Below, in pieces: positions 41,987 to 51,035 of a stretch of 64,000 nt of DNA. The translations under genes were made by a program, and so were the position numbers. Under the pieces are notes generated by a model, which saw only the letters and a list, made by a program, of their open reading frames with translations, was not told the origin of the DNA and made no database searches. Position 1 is the stretch's first letter, and every line of letters begins with the position of its first letter. The DNA comes from Bacillota bacterium (GTDB lineage: Bacteria > Bacillota > Clostridia > Acetivibrionales > DSM-27016): assembly GCA_023390115.1 (NCBI GenBank), contig JAEWDM010000022.1, forward strand, positions 310,001-374,000. Direction: 5' to 3'.

Positions 41987-43273
41987 TTATAAGCCATAAA
42001 GCCAGCGATGCTTTGTAATATTAACATCCGCAGCGGCTTTCAGCATTATTCTTGAAGCGGTTATTGCCGTAAAGAAGCTTAAGAACACTCCCAAAAACAG
42101 TGTGACGGCAAATCCCTTTATCGCTCCGGTTCCAAGGAAATAGAGAACTGCCGCCGATATAAGGGTTGTGACGTTGGAGTCCAGAATAGCCGAAAAAGCT
42201 CTTTTAAAGCCCGCATCCACAGAAGCCCCGAGTGTCTTTCCGCTTCTTAGCTCCTCTTTGATTCTTTCAAATATAATTACATTTGCATCCACGCCCATGC
42301 CTATTGAAAGAATAATACCGGCAATACCCGGGAGCGTCAGCGATATGTTGAATACCGAAAGAAATACCAACTGAATTACAACGAGTCCGAAAAGAGCGAC
42401 ACACGCGAATACTCCCGGAAGCCTGTAATACAGTATCATAAACAGACATACCAGAGCAAATGCCACCACACCCGCCATTATTGTAACCCTTAAGGCCCCC
42501 TCTCCCAAAGTCGGAGTAATTGAATTAAGATCCCTTGCAACCATTTTGAACGGCAGGGAACCTGACCTTATTGTATCGGCCAGCTCTCCTGCCTCCCTGG
42601 CATCTCTCTGTCCGTTTATTGTGGCTTCTCCGTCAGGAATCTGAGTCTGCACGGTGGGCGCTACTATAAGAGTATCGTCCATAAATATGGCAATTCTTTT
42701 TCCAATCAATCTACCGGTAGCCTCAGAAAATTTTACCTTACCCTCAGAATTAAGCTTAAGGGTAACAACTACCTCTCCTGTCTGAGGATCTGTGGCAATA
42801 CCCGCGTCGCTTACATCCTTACCCTCTATTACAATCTTGTTGGTAGGCTTGTAAAGACCGTTTTCATCGACTAAGCTCTCGTCAACCTCCTGAAATGTAA
42901 GCAAGGCTGTCTTTCCTATTTCATCTACTGCCTTCTGTGGATTGAAGTCCTTCTCTCCCGGCTTGTATGGAATTTCTACAATTATTCGTCCGTTTTCATT
43001 CTCCGTAGTAATATTTCTGTCATAAATACCCTGAGAATCCAGCCTTCTCTCTATAACCGCTCTGGCAGAAGAAAGCTCCTCGGCGGTAGGCCTTTGTCCC
43101 TCAGGCAGGTCAGGATACAGCGTGGTGGATATTCCGCCCTTTATATCGATTCCAAACCTCATGTTTCTAACGTCATTAATTCCCAAGGCAGGTATGCCAT
43201 AGCCTGCCACGCAGGCCAATATACCAATTACGACAATTACCGCCAGGAATTTAATCCCGTTGCTACGTCTCAT
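41987..43273 (-). CDS. secD: Protein translocase subunit SecD
   Basis: A 428-residue RND membrane protein of the SecDF complex. TM1 near 8-28, then MRFGIDIKGGISTTLYPDL (D1 motif), a shorter periplasmic P1 domain than in E. coli, and TM2-6 with GMGVDANVIIFERIKEELRS (D5 motif). I choose the ATG at 43273 with GGGGGA upstream; a longer reading adds 25 unlikely residues. The yajC genes and secDF lie in one region, interrupted by the SCIFF genes, as in many Clostridia. Confidence 0.95.
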   Translation of the reverse strand: MRRSNGIKFLAVIVVIGILACVAGYGIPALGINDVRNMRFGIDIKGGISTTLYPDLPEGQRPTAEELSSARAVIERRLDSQGIYDRNITTENENGRIIVEIPYKPGEKDFNPQKAVDEIGKTALLTFQEVDESLVDENGLYKPTNKIVIEGKDVSDAGIATDPQTGEVVVTLKLNSEGKVKFSEATGRLIGKRIAIFMDDTLIVAPTVQTQIPDGEATINGQRDAREAGELADTIRSGSLPFKMVARDLNSITPTLGEGALRVTIMAGVVAFALVCLFMILYYRLPGVFACVALFGLVVIQLVFLSVFNISLTLPGIAGIILSIGMGVDANVIIFERIKEELRSGKTLGASVDAGFKRAFSAILDSNVTTLISAAVLYFLGTGAIKGFAVTLFLGVFLSFFTAITASRIMLKAAADVNITKHRWLYGL

Positions 43274-43371
43274 CTGTAAAATTCCCCCTTTTTTTTGTTG
43301 TCCGCATGACGATATTATATAACTATAGCAACTGTCAGTCAATAGCAAAACTCTGTTATATTTAAGGGCTG

Positions 43372-44037
43372 CTACAGCAGCCTGTTCCCGTTGATTATGA
43401 GCTGAAAGCTGAGATTCAGGAAGTCTGCCGCCCTTCGGTTCATTGTCATTCTGGCAAGAAATATTTCAAAATAATCCATAACCGGACATATTTTGGTGTC
43501 TATTTTCAATTCCAGAACGGCAGTTTTTTCCTCCTTGCTTACCGATATCCGGGAGTCCTCTACGGCATAGTTTACCCTGTCATGTATGTCGAAGGTTGCA
43601 AAATCCTGGTTCCTTACCCTGCTCCTGTGGACATCCGATTTATCGGCAAGAATTAAAGCTGCCGAAATTTCGCTTACCGCTGTTCCCGAATTTTCATCAT
43701 GGTTTCCTATAGCCATCATTATTTCAGCAGCCTCCATGTACTGCATACCCATCTTTACAAGAAGGTTATAAGCTGTAACAGCTCCCGTATGAGCATGATC
43801 CACACGGTTTACGGCATTTCCTATGTCATGGAGATAGCCCGCTATCCTTGCAAGCTCAACCTGCCTTTCGGAATATCCGAGGCTCTTCATTATTCTCCCC
43901 GCATTGTCGGAAACCATTGTTACATGTCTGAAGGAATGCTCGGTATACCCTCTCTGCGCAAGCTGCCTTTCGGATATTTCCAGGAAAGCCTTTACCTCTT
44001 CATTTTCCTTTACTTCCTTTAATGTAACAATACTCAT
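43372..44037 (-). CDS. HD domain phosphohydrolase
   Basis: A 221-residue single-domain HD protein: EHSFRHVTMVSDNAGRIM (first His), AGYLHDIGNAVNR (HD), IGNHDENSGTAVSEISAALI and LADKSDVHRSRVR. The metal ligands look complete, so it may be an active phosphohydrolase; substrate unknown. It regularly lies between secD and the SCIFF maturase in Clostridia. About 76 bases separate it from scfB. Confidence 0.85.
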   Translation of the reverse strand: MSIVTLKEVKENEEVKAFLEISERQLAQRGYTEHSFRHVTMVSDNAGRIMKSLGYSERQVELARIAGYLHDIGNAVNRVDHAHTGAVTAYNLLVKMGMQYMEAAEIMMAIGNHDENSGTAVSEISAALILADKSDVHRSRVRNQDFATFDIHDRVNYAVEDSRISVSKEEKTAVLELKIDTKICPVMDYFEIFLARMTMNRRAADFLNLSFQLIINGNRLL

Positions 44038-44113
44038 ATCAATACCTCATAATAATTATAATTCTCCTAAAATAAAATTTTTATGTCTTTTAAAGCTATA
44101 ATCCTGCATTAAA

Positions 44114-45457
44114 TTAATCCTGCGCCTTTATCCACAGCGCACATTCTATTCTCTTTTTCTCAAGCTCGCACCCCACACTATAGGGAATGCCTATATCACC
44201 GTTAAATTGATAGGCGTTGGCCGCACATCCCCCGCTGCAGTAAAATTTTGCCCAGCATGACGAGCATTCCTTTTTAGAATATATGTTCGAATTTTTAAAC
44301 CTGTTTAATATGCTCTCGCTAAGCTCCTCATCAACTACATTTCCCATTCTGAAATTCTCCATGCCGACAAATTGATGGCATGGATATATGTCCCCGTCAG
44401 GAGTAACGGCAATGTATTCATGGCCCGAACCACATCCCCTCAGCCTTTTTACAATGCATGGGCCCTGTCCCAGGTCAATCATAAAATGAAAGAAGTTGAA
44501 TCCTTCTCCTCGCCTTTGCCTGCTTACATATTCATATGCCAGCTTTTCATACTCTTCAAACAGCACAGGCAAATCCTGATCTCTTAAGTCATATCCCGAG
44601 CCCTTTGCCGCCACAACAGGCTCTACTGAAATCTGCTTGAAGCCCTCATTTGCAAGATGGAGCACATCCTTGGAAAAATCAAGGTTATACCTCGTAAATG
44701 TACCTCTTACATAGTATTTATCCTGATTTCTTGATTCAGCCATATCCTTTATTTTAGGAAGAATATGCCTGTATGTACCCGAACCGTCCACCTTAAAGCG
44801 CATACGGTCATTAGTGCTCTCCCTCCCGTCAATGCTTAAAACAACATTAGACATGTTTTCATTAATATATCGTTTAAATTCCTCATTTAACAGCACGGCA
44901 TTTGTTGTGATGGTAAATCTGAAATTCTTATTATGCTCACACTCCTTGCTCCTGGCGTATTCCACAACGGTTCTGACGGTTTCAAAGTTCATCAGCGGCT
45001 CCCCGCCAAAAAAGTCTATTTCAAGATTTCTCCTGCTTCCGGACTTTTGTATGAGCAGGTCTATCGCCCTTATACCGATTTCGGGAGGCATGACCATTCT
45101 GCTTCCCCCGAAATCCCCTGTGGATGCAAAACAATACCTGCACCTTAGATTGCAGTCGTGGGATACATGAAGGCACAGAGCCTTTACAACAGGCTTCTTG
45201 TCCAATAACGGCATAACCTGCTTGTATTCATCATTTGAATAGAGCTGTCCTCTTTCAATAAGGTCGTCAATTTCAAAAAGCACCTCTTCTATCTGTTCGG
45301 GCTTACAGCTCCCGGACAGCTTGTCTATGGTCTTCTTCTTATCCCTGTCCTCATAATACTGCAGCGCGTCATAGGCTATATCGTCAAAAATGTGCACAGC
45401 TCCGCTGTTTACATCTACTACCATGTTTGTTCCATGCATTTTAAATCTGTGAATCAT
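44114..45457 (-). CDS. scfB: Radical SAM SCIFF maturase ScfB
   Basis: A radical SAM/SPASM enzyme that installs a thioether crosslink in the SCIFF peptide. 447 residues from the ATG at 45457. An N-terminal RRE-like leader-binding region is followed by CxxxCxxC at Cys102, Cys106 and Cys109 (CNLRCRYC), then SPASM iron-sulfur ligands in RGCGSGHEYIAVTPDGDIYP and SSCWAKFYCSGGCAAN, with a last Cys in GIPYSVGCELEKK. GGAGG lies 12 bases upstream of the start; a longer reading adds 18 residues. It follows scfA by about 170 bases. Confidence 0.95.
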   Translation of the reverse strand: MIHRFKMHGTNMVVDVNSGAVHIFDDIAYDALQYYEDRDKKKTIDKLSGSCKPEQIEEVLFEIDDLIERGQLYSNDEYKQVMPLLDKKPVVKALCLHVSHDCNLRCRYCFASTGDFGGSRMVMPPEIGIRAIDLLIQKSGSRRNLEIDFFGGEPLMNFETVRTVVEYARSKECEHNKNFRFTITTNAVLLNEEFKRYINENMSNVVLSIDGRESTNDRMRFKVDGSGTYRHILPKIKDMAESRNQDKYYVRGTFTRYNLDFSKDVLHLANEGFKQISVEPVVAAKGSGYDLRDQDLPVLFEEYEKLAYEYVSRQRRGEGFNFFHFMIDLGQGPCIVKRLRGCGSGHEYIAVTPDGDIYPCHQFVGMENFRMGNVVDEELSESILNRFKNSNIYSKKECSSCWAKFYCSGGCAANAYQFNGDIGIPYSVGCELEKKRIECALWIKAQD

Positions 45458-45625
45458 TTTATGCTGTGACCTCCAAAAAAAATATTCCTTCCTGTAAAAA
45501 GCAATATGCATATTGCTCTAAAGGAGGATGTGCCGCCTTTATAGCAAAAAAATGAAAAGTGAATAAACGCTTCACCTTCCACTTTTTGAATTCTGCTTAT
45601 GTACGTTTCTTCAATTAATAAATTA

Positions 45626-45766
45626 TTATTTCTTTTCGCAGCTCTGGTTCGCTACGGTGCAAGAGGTTTTGCAGGCGGATTGGCATGATGTCTGGCACTC
45701 CCCGCATCCCCCATGGCTCATGCTTTCCTTTAATGTAGGACCGCTTATTGTTTTGATATGCTTCAT
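45626..45766 (-). CDS. scfA: SCIFF peptide precursor ScfA (six cysteines)
   Basis: A 46-residue ribosomal peptide: six Cys in Forty-Five residues. Cys at 21, 24, 28, 32, 36 and 43 (CGECQTSCQSACKTSC); the leader begins MKHIKTISGPTLKES. In the studied homologue CteA the maturase joins Cys32 to Thr37; both residues are present here. SCIFF occurs in nearly all Clostridia, but its role is unknown. The ATG has GGGGGAAG upstream. Too short for usual gene calling; a different frame over the same region is a shadow. Confidence 0.95.
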   Translation of the reverse strand: MKHIKTISGPTLKESMSHGGCGECQTSCQSACKTSCTVANQSCEKK

Positions 45767-45804
45767 TGCTCTTCCCCCTATAAATTTTTAACATAATACA
45801 TTTC

Positions 45805-45834
45805 AGCACCTTGTGCTAATTGGCACAACGTGCT
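45805..45834 (-). promoter_or_regulatory. Leader hairpin or operator upstream of scfA
   Basis: AGCACCTTGTGC and GCACAACGTGCT form a 12-bp inverted repeat with one central mismatch and a six-base loop. It lies in the scfA leader, about 40 bases before the ribosome site, so it may be an RNA hairpin or a dyad operator. Confidence 0.6.
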
Positions 45835-45865
45835 AAAACACAATATTCACCAATACGGCATAAAA

Positions 45866-45894
45866 ATTATAGCATATCAGGAGATTATTGAAAA
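45866..45894 (-). promoter_or_regulatory. Promoter of scfA
   Basis: Minus strand TTTTCA (45889-45894), 17-bp spacer, TATAAT (45866-45871) with an extended TGC before it; start near 45859, giving a leader of about 90 bases. Confidence 0.65.
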
Positions 45895-45897
45895 GGA

Positions 45898-46341
45898 TTA
45901 TTTTCTCGATCTTTTATATCTTGCTCCACTGCTCCTTTTAAGGTTTATACAGATAATTCCCCCTATTGAGCTTGTCAAAACACATATTATTGTCATATAA
46001 ATTACATTTTTGTCTATTTTAAAGCTGCCAAAGGCTACGCTGCCTACCAGATAAAGCACCAATACATAAATAAGTCCTACAGCGCTTCCGTTCAGCCACC
46101 CACGGCTTGAGACGTTCCTTGTGGCTATGAACCCTGCCGTAAACACGCTTATCATGGTTCCTATTATCACGGCTGAGGAAATATATTTTTCAGGGAAATC
46201 GGTATGCGAAAGAATAAAAGAAAATATTAAAAATACCGGTATGGTGGCAGCATAGGAAAAAATAATGCCCTTTCCTATTGAAGCAAAGCATATATGATTC
46301 TTTACGGCATCGGGAATCCCCTGATTTGATTGCTTTTCCAT
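45898..46341 (-). CDS. TIGR04086 family membrane protein
   Basis: A 147-residue protein with four TM helices (GKGIIFSYAATIPVFLIFSF, SAVIIGTMISVFTAGFIATR, GSAVGLIYVLVLYLVGSVAF, VIYMTIICVLTSSIGGIICI) and a basic tail. It matches by pattern and position the TIGR04086 family, which in Clostridia lies between yajC and the SCIFF genes; function unknown. Its stop is close to the scfA promoter. Confidence 0.85.
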   Translation of the reverse strand: MEKQSNQGIPDAVKNHICFASIGKGIIFSYAATIPVFLIFSFILSHTDFPEKYISSAVIIGTMISVFTAGFIATRNVSSRGWLNGSAVGLIYVLVLYLVGSVAFGSFKIDKNVIYMTIICVLTSSIGGIICINLKRSSGARYKRSRK

Positions 46342-46459
46342 GTTAAAACACCCCCAATATGCTTATCGAGAGACTTCCTCTCGCGCACAAGAGCCTTCTC
46401 TGATACAGTATATTGAGGGCGGCATCACGTTAGAACTAAAAAGTTGACAAATCCGGACC

Positions 46460-46732
46460 TTATGCCTCTATTACCTTCTCAACCTCTTTTATTCCCCATC
46501 TTTTGAATTTTACCTTAGTCTTTTCCACCCCGGACTCAATAGTTATTTCATCGTCTTTAATGTTTACAACTCTTCCCATTACTCCGCCTATAGTAGTTAC
46601 ATTATCACCAACTTTAAGAGCATTCAGCATTTCCCGTGTCTTCTTCTCCCTCTTTCTCTGGGGCAGAATAAGAATTACATACATGAGCCCGAACATTAAC
46701 ACTAAAGGTACCAGGGTAATTAACTGTTGCAT
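46460..46732 (-). CDS. yajC: Preprotein translocase subunit YajC
   Basis: A 90-residue accessory of SecDF: one N-terminal TM (LVPLVLMFGLMYVILILPQ) followed by QRKREKKTREMLNALKVGDN and TTIGGVMGRVVNIKDDEITI, the conserved cytoplasmic part. It lies 59 bases after tgt in the queA-tgt-yajC order. Confidence 0.95.
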   Translation of the reverse strand: MQQLITLVPLVLMFGLMYVILILPQRKREKKTREMLNALKVGDNVTTIGGVMGRVVNIKDDEITIESGVEKTKVKFKRWGIKEVEKVIEA

Positions 46733-46791
46733 AAATAACCTCCTACTGTATATTTTTTATTTATTTCTATCTGACATTGAATATAATACCA

Positions 46792-47910
46792 TTATTTATA
46801 CCCAAATGCACTAAAAAATTTATTTCTGAAATCCCCAAGCCTGTCCTCACATATAGCCTCTCTTACATTTTTCATAAGGTTTAATAAGAATCTTAAATTA
46901 TGCCATGTGGTGAGCCTTATGCCAAGGACCTCCCCTGCTTTGATGAGGTGCCTTATATACGATCTTGTAAAGTTTTTGCATGCATAGCAGTCACACTCGG
47001 GATCCATCGGAGAATAATCCCTTGCATATTTTGCATCCCTTATAATTATCCTGCCCGCACCTGTCAGAACAGTGCCGTTTCTTCCTATTCTGGTGGGAAG
47101 CACACAATCGAACATGTCAATTCCCCTCATAGAACCCTCTATAAGATAATCCGGACTGCCCACTCCCATCAGATATCTTGGCTTGTCATAAGGCAGAAGC
47201 GGAACGGTGACATCCAGCATGTCGTACATTTCGGCCACAGGCTCTCCGACGCTTAAGCCCCCTATCGCATATCCGGGGAAGTCAAGCTCCAAAAGCTCAT
47301 TTGCACTCTGCAACCTCAGTTCTCTGAATGTTCCTCCCTGTACAATGCCGAAAAGCGACTGTCTTTCGGTATCGGTATGGGCATCCCTGCATCGTTTGGC
47401 CCATCTTGAGGTACGCTCCAGAGACTTCTTTGCATAATTGTAATCGCACGGATAAGGTATGCACTCGTCAAATGCCATTATTATATCCGCTCCCAGATCA
47501 TTCTGAATCTCTATTGCCCTCTCGGGCGAAATAAAGTGGCTTGAACCGTCAATATGAGACTTGAAGGTTACCCCCTCTTCCTTTATACTTCTCATTCCTC
47601 CCAGGCTGAAAACCTGAAAGCCTCCGCTGTCGGTAAGAATAGGCCTGTCCCATCCCATAAAGCCGTGCAGCCCCCCGGCTTCTCTGACAATATCGCTTCC
47701 CGGCCTCATATATAAATGATATGTGTTGCTTAATATTATTTGAGACTCAATATCCTTAAGCTCTGCGGGGGACATCCCCTTGACGGTTGCCTGAGTGCCC
47801 ACGGGCATAAAGGCCGGGGTATCAAAAGAGCCATGAGGGGTATGCACCCTTCCCAGCCTTGCCCCTGTCTGCCCGCATGTCTTTATAAGCTCATATTTAA
47901 CCGCTGCCAT
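46792..47910 (-). CDS. tgt: tRNA-guanine transglycosylase
   Basis: Exchanges G34 of GUN-anticodon tRNAs for preQ1 on the way to queuosine. A 372-residue TIM barrel: ILTDSGGFQVFSLGGM (catalytic Asp), MAFDECIPYPCDYNYA, DCVLPTRIGRNG (second Asp) and the zinc ligands CDCYACKNF with a later His. It works with queA upstream. Confidence 0.97.
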   Translation of the reverse strand: MAAVKYELIKTCGQTGARLGRVHTPHGSFDTPAFMPVGTQATVKGMSPAELKDIESQIILSNTYHLYMRPGSDIVREAGGLHGFMGWDRPILTDSGGFQVFSLGGMRSIKEEGVTFKSHIDGSSHFISPERAIEIQNDLGADIIMAFDECIPYPCDYNYAKKSLERTSRWAKRCRDAHTDTERQSLFGIVQGGTFRELRLQSANELLELDFPGYAIGGLSVGEPVAEMYDMLDVTVPLLPYDKPRYLMGVGSPDYLIEGSMRGIDMFDCVLPTRIGRNGTVLTGAGRIIIRDAKYARDYSPMDPECDCYACKNFTRSYIRHLIKAGEVLGIRLTTWHNLRFLLNLMKNVREAICEDRLGDFRNKFFSAFGYK

Positions 47911-47969
47911 ATTGCTTTCCCCTTATCTCTGATTTTATGGATAACAAACCATAAAACTAAATATTTTCT

Positions 47970-48995
47970 TTATTTTATAAGCATCGCATCCCCAAAGCTG
48001 AAAAACCTGTATTTCATGTCTACGGCCTTTTTGTAAGCATCAAGTACCCTCTCTCTTCCCGCAAGGGCGCTGACCAGCATTATAAGAGTCGACTCCGGCA
48101 AATGAAAGTTAGTAATAAGAGAGTCAACTGCTTTGAATTTATAGCCCGGATAGATGAATATATCCGTCCAGCCCGTACCGGGAAGCAAAACTCCATCCTC
48201 CTCCGAGGCTGTTTCCAGAACCCTGCAGCTTGTAGTACCAACCGCTATAACTCTGTTTCCCTGAGACTTTGAAGCGTTTATTTTGTCACAGGCCTCCTGA
48301 GATATTGTATAAAACTCCGAATGCATTTTATGCTCCAATATGTTTTCACATTTTACCGGCCTGAAGGTCCCCAGCCCTATGTGCAGGGTGACATATGCAA
48401 TATTAACACCCGTATTTTGAATTTCGTCAAGAAGCTCAGCCGTAAAATGGAGGCCTGCCGTCGGAGCCGCCGCAGATCCCCTGTGCTCGGAATATATTGT
48501 CTGGTAGCGCTCGGAGCACTCCAGCTTTTTAGTTATATATGGAGGCAAAGGCATAATGCCTACACTATCAAGTATTTTTTCAAATACCCCTTCATATTCA
48601 AATCTTACAAGCCTGTTTCCGTCTTCAATTACCTCAATTACCTCGGCCTTTAAAAGCCCTTCTCCAAAGACAAATCTGCTTCCCGCCCTTGCTCTTTTCC
48701 CGGGCTTTAAAATTACCTCCCATACATCCCCGTTAAGCCTCTTTAGGAGCACAAATTCAATTTTAGCTCCGGTATCTTCCTTCCGGCCCAGAAGCCTGGC
48801 AGGAATTACTCTTGTGTTGTTTAAGACAAGGCAGTCTCCTTTATTCAAATAAGATACAATATCCTTAAAGGTTCTGTGCCAAAGCTCTCCTGTTTGACTG
48901 TCCAGCACCATAAGCCTTGACAGGCTTCTTTCCGTTAAAGGCTCCTGGGCTATCAGCTCCGGGGGCAAATAGTAATCGAATTCTTTAATGTTCAT
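47970..48995 (-). CDS. queA: S-adenosylmethionine:tRNA ribosyltransferase-isomerase
   Basis: Adds the epoxycyclopentane ring from SAM to preQ1 in tRNA. 341 residues with IKEFDYYLPPELIAQEPLTE, SLSRLMVLDSQTGE, PTAGLHFTAELLDEI and ITNFHLPESTLIMLVSALAG. First gene of queA-tgt-yajC. A perfect 12-bp inverted repeat lies 14 bases before its start codon. Confidence 0.97.
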   Translation of the reverse strand: MNIKEFDYYLPPELIAQEPLTERSLSRLMVLDSQTGELWHRTFKDIVSYLNKGDCLVLNNTRVIPARLLGRKEDTGAKIEFVLLKRLNGDVWEVILKPGKRARAGSRFVFGEGLLKAEVIEVIEDGNRLVRFEYEGVFEKILDSVGIMPLPPYITKKLECSERYQTIYSEHRGSAAAPTAGLHFTAELLDEIQNTGVNIAYVTLHIGLGTFRPVKCENILEHKMHSEFYTISQEACDKINASKSQGNRVIAVGTTSCRVLETASEEDGVLLPGTGWTDIFIYPGYKFKAVDSLITNFHLPESTLIMLVSALAGRERVLDAYKKAVDMKYRFFSFGDAMLIK

Positions 48996-49009
48996 ATTTT
49001 TTATACACC

Positions 49010-49046
49010 CTGTATCATTTTATCCATGCAGGACAAAATGATACAG
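49010..49046. repeat. Perfect 12-bp inverted repeat upstream of queA
   Basis: CTGTATCATTTT (49010-49021) and AAAATGATACAG (49035-49046) around a 13-base spacer, between the stop of the SpoIID-like gene and queA. It may be an operator, an RNA hairpin near the queA ribosome site, or the terminator of the upstream gene. Confidence 0.75.
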
Positions 49047-49096
49047 TATAATAAACAAATTTACAAGCCGCAAACACAAAATAAAATTTTTCAGTT

Positions 49097-50740
49097 CTAT
49101 TCTACCTTCGCTCCGGTGTAATAATATTCCAGTATCTGATCATAAGTAAATCCGGCCTCAGCCATACCCATAGCTCCTTCCTGGCTCATGCCCACTCCAT
49201 GTCCCCATCCCTTTCCGGTAAAAACATATCCCGTGGGATATGCGGCAAATGTCTTTTTTACTCCTCCGGCCCCCATAACAGTTACCTTTGTATTTGTACC
49301 GACTGCCTTAATTCCTGAAGACGAAACCGCTTTCTTTCCGGCGGCCTGAATTTTCATCCTTGTATTGTCGGATTTTCTCGCCGTAATATCGGCATCGGTG
49401 GAAATAGTGAACATTCCGCTGTTTAACCCAAGAGCGCTTTTAAAGGCCTCCCTAAGATAGGTATACTTATCCTTTGTTCCCGTGACCTGAACCTCAAGAG
49501 CTCTTCCCGCAGCAGTGTACCGGAGCACGGAAATTCCCGTAATGCTTCCTAAATCTCTTCCCTTGCTTTTTATTATATTTGACAGCTCTGAATTGCTGTA
49601 GCTTTTAGTCCAGTAATAATTAGCGGAATTCGTAAGCTCATACTTATCCTCAACGCTTTTCAAGTACGGGAAACTGCCCCCCCAAACATTTTCCGAATCC
49701 TCCGTCCAGCCCCCGCTTGACGCGGAATATACGGTTTCAGCAGGCTTTCCGTCATATGTGACAATTTTACCCTTAGTTTCGTCTACGGCATTTGTACAGG
49801 CTTGGGCCTCCTTGCCGGCTCCTCCGTAAACCTGGCAGTGCTGTGTGGCGCACAGGTCAAACTCCAGTTTGCTGTGCTGGCCCATTCTGACCATCGCGTA
49901 TGTCCTTGCCGCAACAGCCTGTGCTTTTATTGCCTCCTTTGCGGGATATGCCCCTATTTCGCTTGGCACCACTCCATAGAGATACTGCTCGAAGGCAACT
50001 ACATTTATAATTGTCATATCGCTTCCCTCAAGTCTGATCGCCTCAAGCCCTCCCCTGTACCTTTTGCCGTTAAGCGAAAAGAGTGCTTCGTCATCATTTC
50101 CCATAGGGTCTATCCGCAACTTCTCCGTACCGCTGTTAAACATTAAAATAGCATTTTTGCTGGTGTCAGTTAATACTATCCTGTTGGATGCCGGCTCGAT
50201 TACACTGTAGCTGCCCTGCCCTAATATTGCCGAAATACCTACGGTTATAGCTGACTTAGCGGTTTTTGAATCGCTATAAAAACCAACCCATACCTGCCAC
50301 TTGCCGGAATACACAGGGTATGCCGGAATGCCCTTCTGCTTCATCATTTCAGCCTGACGGGCAGCCTCCGCATAGTCTTCACAGTCCCCTCCCACCTGTA
50401 CATGGAATGGCCCTGTCTTCTCTCCCGAAGCAGCTTGCGAAGAGCTGGGGTCATATTCCTTTAAAACCCCATTGCTGCTTACATAATATGTATCCTTTCT
50501 GACTGTAATTTTCTCATTTGAGTTATATTCACACAACAGTTTAAATGAGCCGTTCTTATATGCCCCTATTTCCAGGCCGTTTTCGGCATCTACTGTAACT
50601 GAGCTCACTTGCGTTCCCTGAAAAAACAGTCCTATTCTTACCTCTTCAGGTATAACCGTCGCAGCGTTGCAATAGCCGCCGCTTAAGGCCGCTATGCATA
50701 CGGCGGCAAAGGGAATAATTTTCTTTAGTACAGACCTCAT
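49097..50740 (-). CDS. SpoIID/LytB domain protein with SPOR-like domain
   Basis: A secreted 547-residue protein: signal peptide (about 1-27, FAAVCIAALSGGYCNA); a SPOR-like segment (about 110-165, GPFHVQVGGDCEDYAEAARQ), which binds denuded glycan; then the SpoIID/LytB domain from about 225 (YRGGLEAIRLEGSDMTIINV, PSEIGAYPAKEAIKAQAVAA, catalytic Glu in PSE) to GKGWGHGVGMSQEGAMGMAE. SpoIID-type enzymes are lytic transglycosylases acting on amidase-stripped glycans, used in engulfment; longer forms with SPOR domains may act in vegetative wall turnover or spore cortex. The ATG has ACGGAGG. Confidence 0.92.
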   Translation of the reverse strand: MRSVLKKIIPFAAVCIAALSGGYCNAATVIPEEVRIGLFFQGTQVSSVTVDAENGLEIGAYKNGSFKLLCEYNSNEKITVRKDTYYVSSNGVLKEYDPSSSQAASGEKTGPFHVQVGGDCEDYAEAARQAEMMKQKGIPAYPVYSGKWQVWVGFYSDSKTAKSAITVGISAILGQGSYSVIEPASNRIVLTDTSKNAILMFNSGTEKLRIDPMGNDDEALFSLNGKRYRGGLEAIRLEGSDMTIINVVAFEQYLYGVVPSEIGAYPAKEAIKAQAVAARTYAMVRMGQHSKLEFDLCATQHCQVYGGAGKEAQACTNAVDETKGKIVTYDGKPAETVYSASSGGWTEDSENVWGGSFPYLKSVEDKYELTNSANYYWTKSYSNSELSNIIKSKGRDLGSITGISVLRYTAAGRALEVQVTGTKDKYTYLREAFKSALGLNSGMFTISTDADITARKSDNTRMKIQAAGKKAVSSSGIKAVGTNTKVTVMGAGGVKKTFAAYPTGYVFTGKGWGHGVGMSQEGAMGMAEAGFTYDQILEYYYTGAKVE

Positions 50741-50791
50741 TTTATGACCTCCGTCTTGGCTTTTGTATATTTAACCCCTTGATTTGCATAT

Positions 50792-50867
50792 AGATATGTT
50801 ACATTTCGACATCTATTGATGTTTTCCTTCGCAAAAGCTTTAATTTTAATAATGTTGTAACATATCT
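50792..50867. repeat. Widely spaced 12-bp inverted repeat between spoIID-like gene and asd
   Basis: AGATATGTTACA (50792-50803) and TGTAACATATCT (50856-50867) are exact reverse complements, 64 bp centre to centre. They lie between divergent genes, upstream of the asd promoter and just upstream of the SpoIID-like gene. Confidence 0.7.
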
Positions 50868-50903
50868 CTAATAAACATTTCTCTTGTTCTTTTTATAAAT
50901 TAT

Positions 50904-50932
50904 TTGACATATTATTTTATGGGTGGTATTAT
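50904..50932 (+). promoter_or_regulatory. Promoter of the lysine operon
   Basis: TTGACA (50904-50909), 17-bp spacer, TATTAT (50927-50932); start near 50939, about 95 bases before the lysine riboswitch. A second, weaker candidate is TTGTAT (50993-50998) with TATAAT (51017-51022), whose start would abut the aptamer. Confidence 0.7.
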
Positions 50933-51035
50933 ATATAAAAATTGTTTCAGTATGAATTGCTGAATGAAAAGCAAAATATGCTAAATTATTTTTTGTATTT
51001 CACTATTTAAGCCTTTTATAATATAATGGTATTAT

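Noticed and set aside
45615..45809. A 64-codon frame over the SCIFF region
   Set aside because: It is in the wrong frame; the real gene is the 46-residue scfA with six Cys at 45626-45766.
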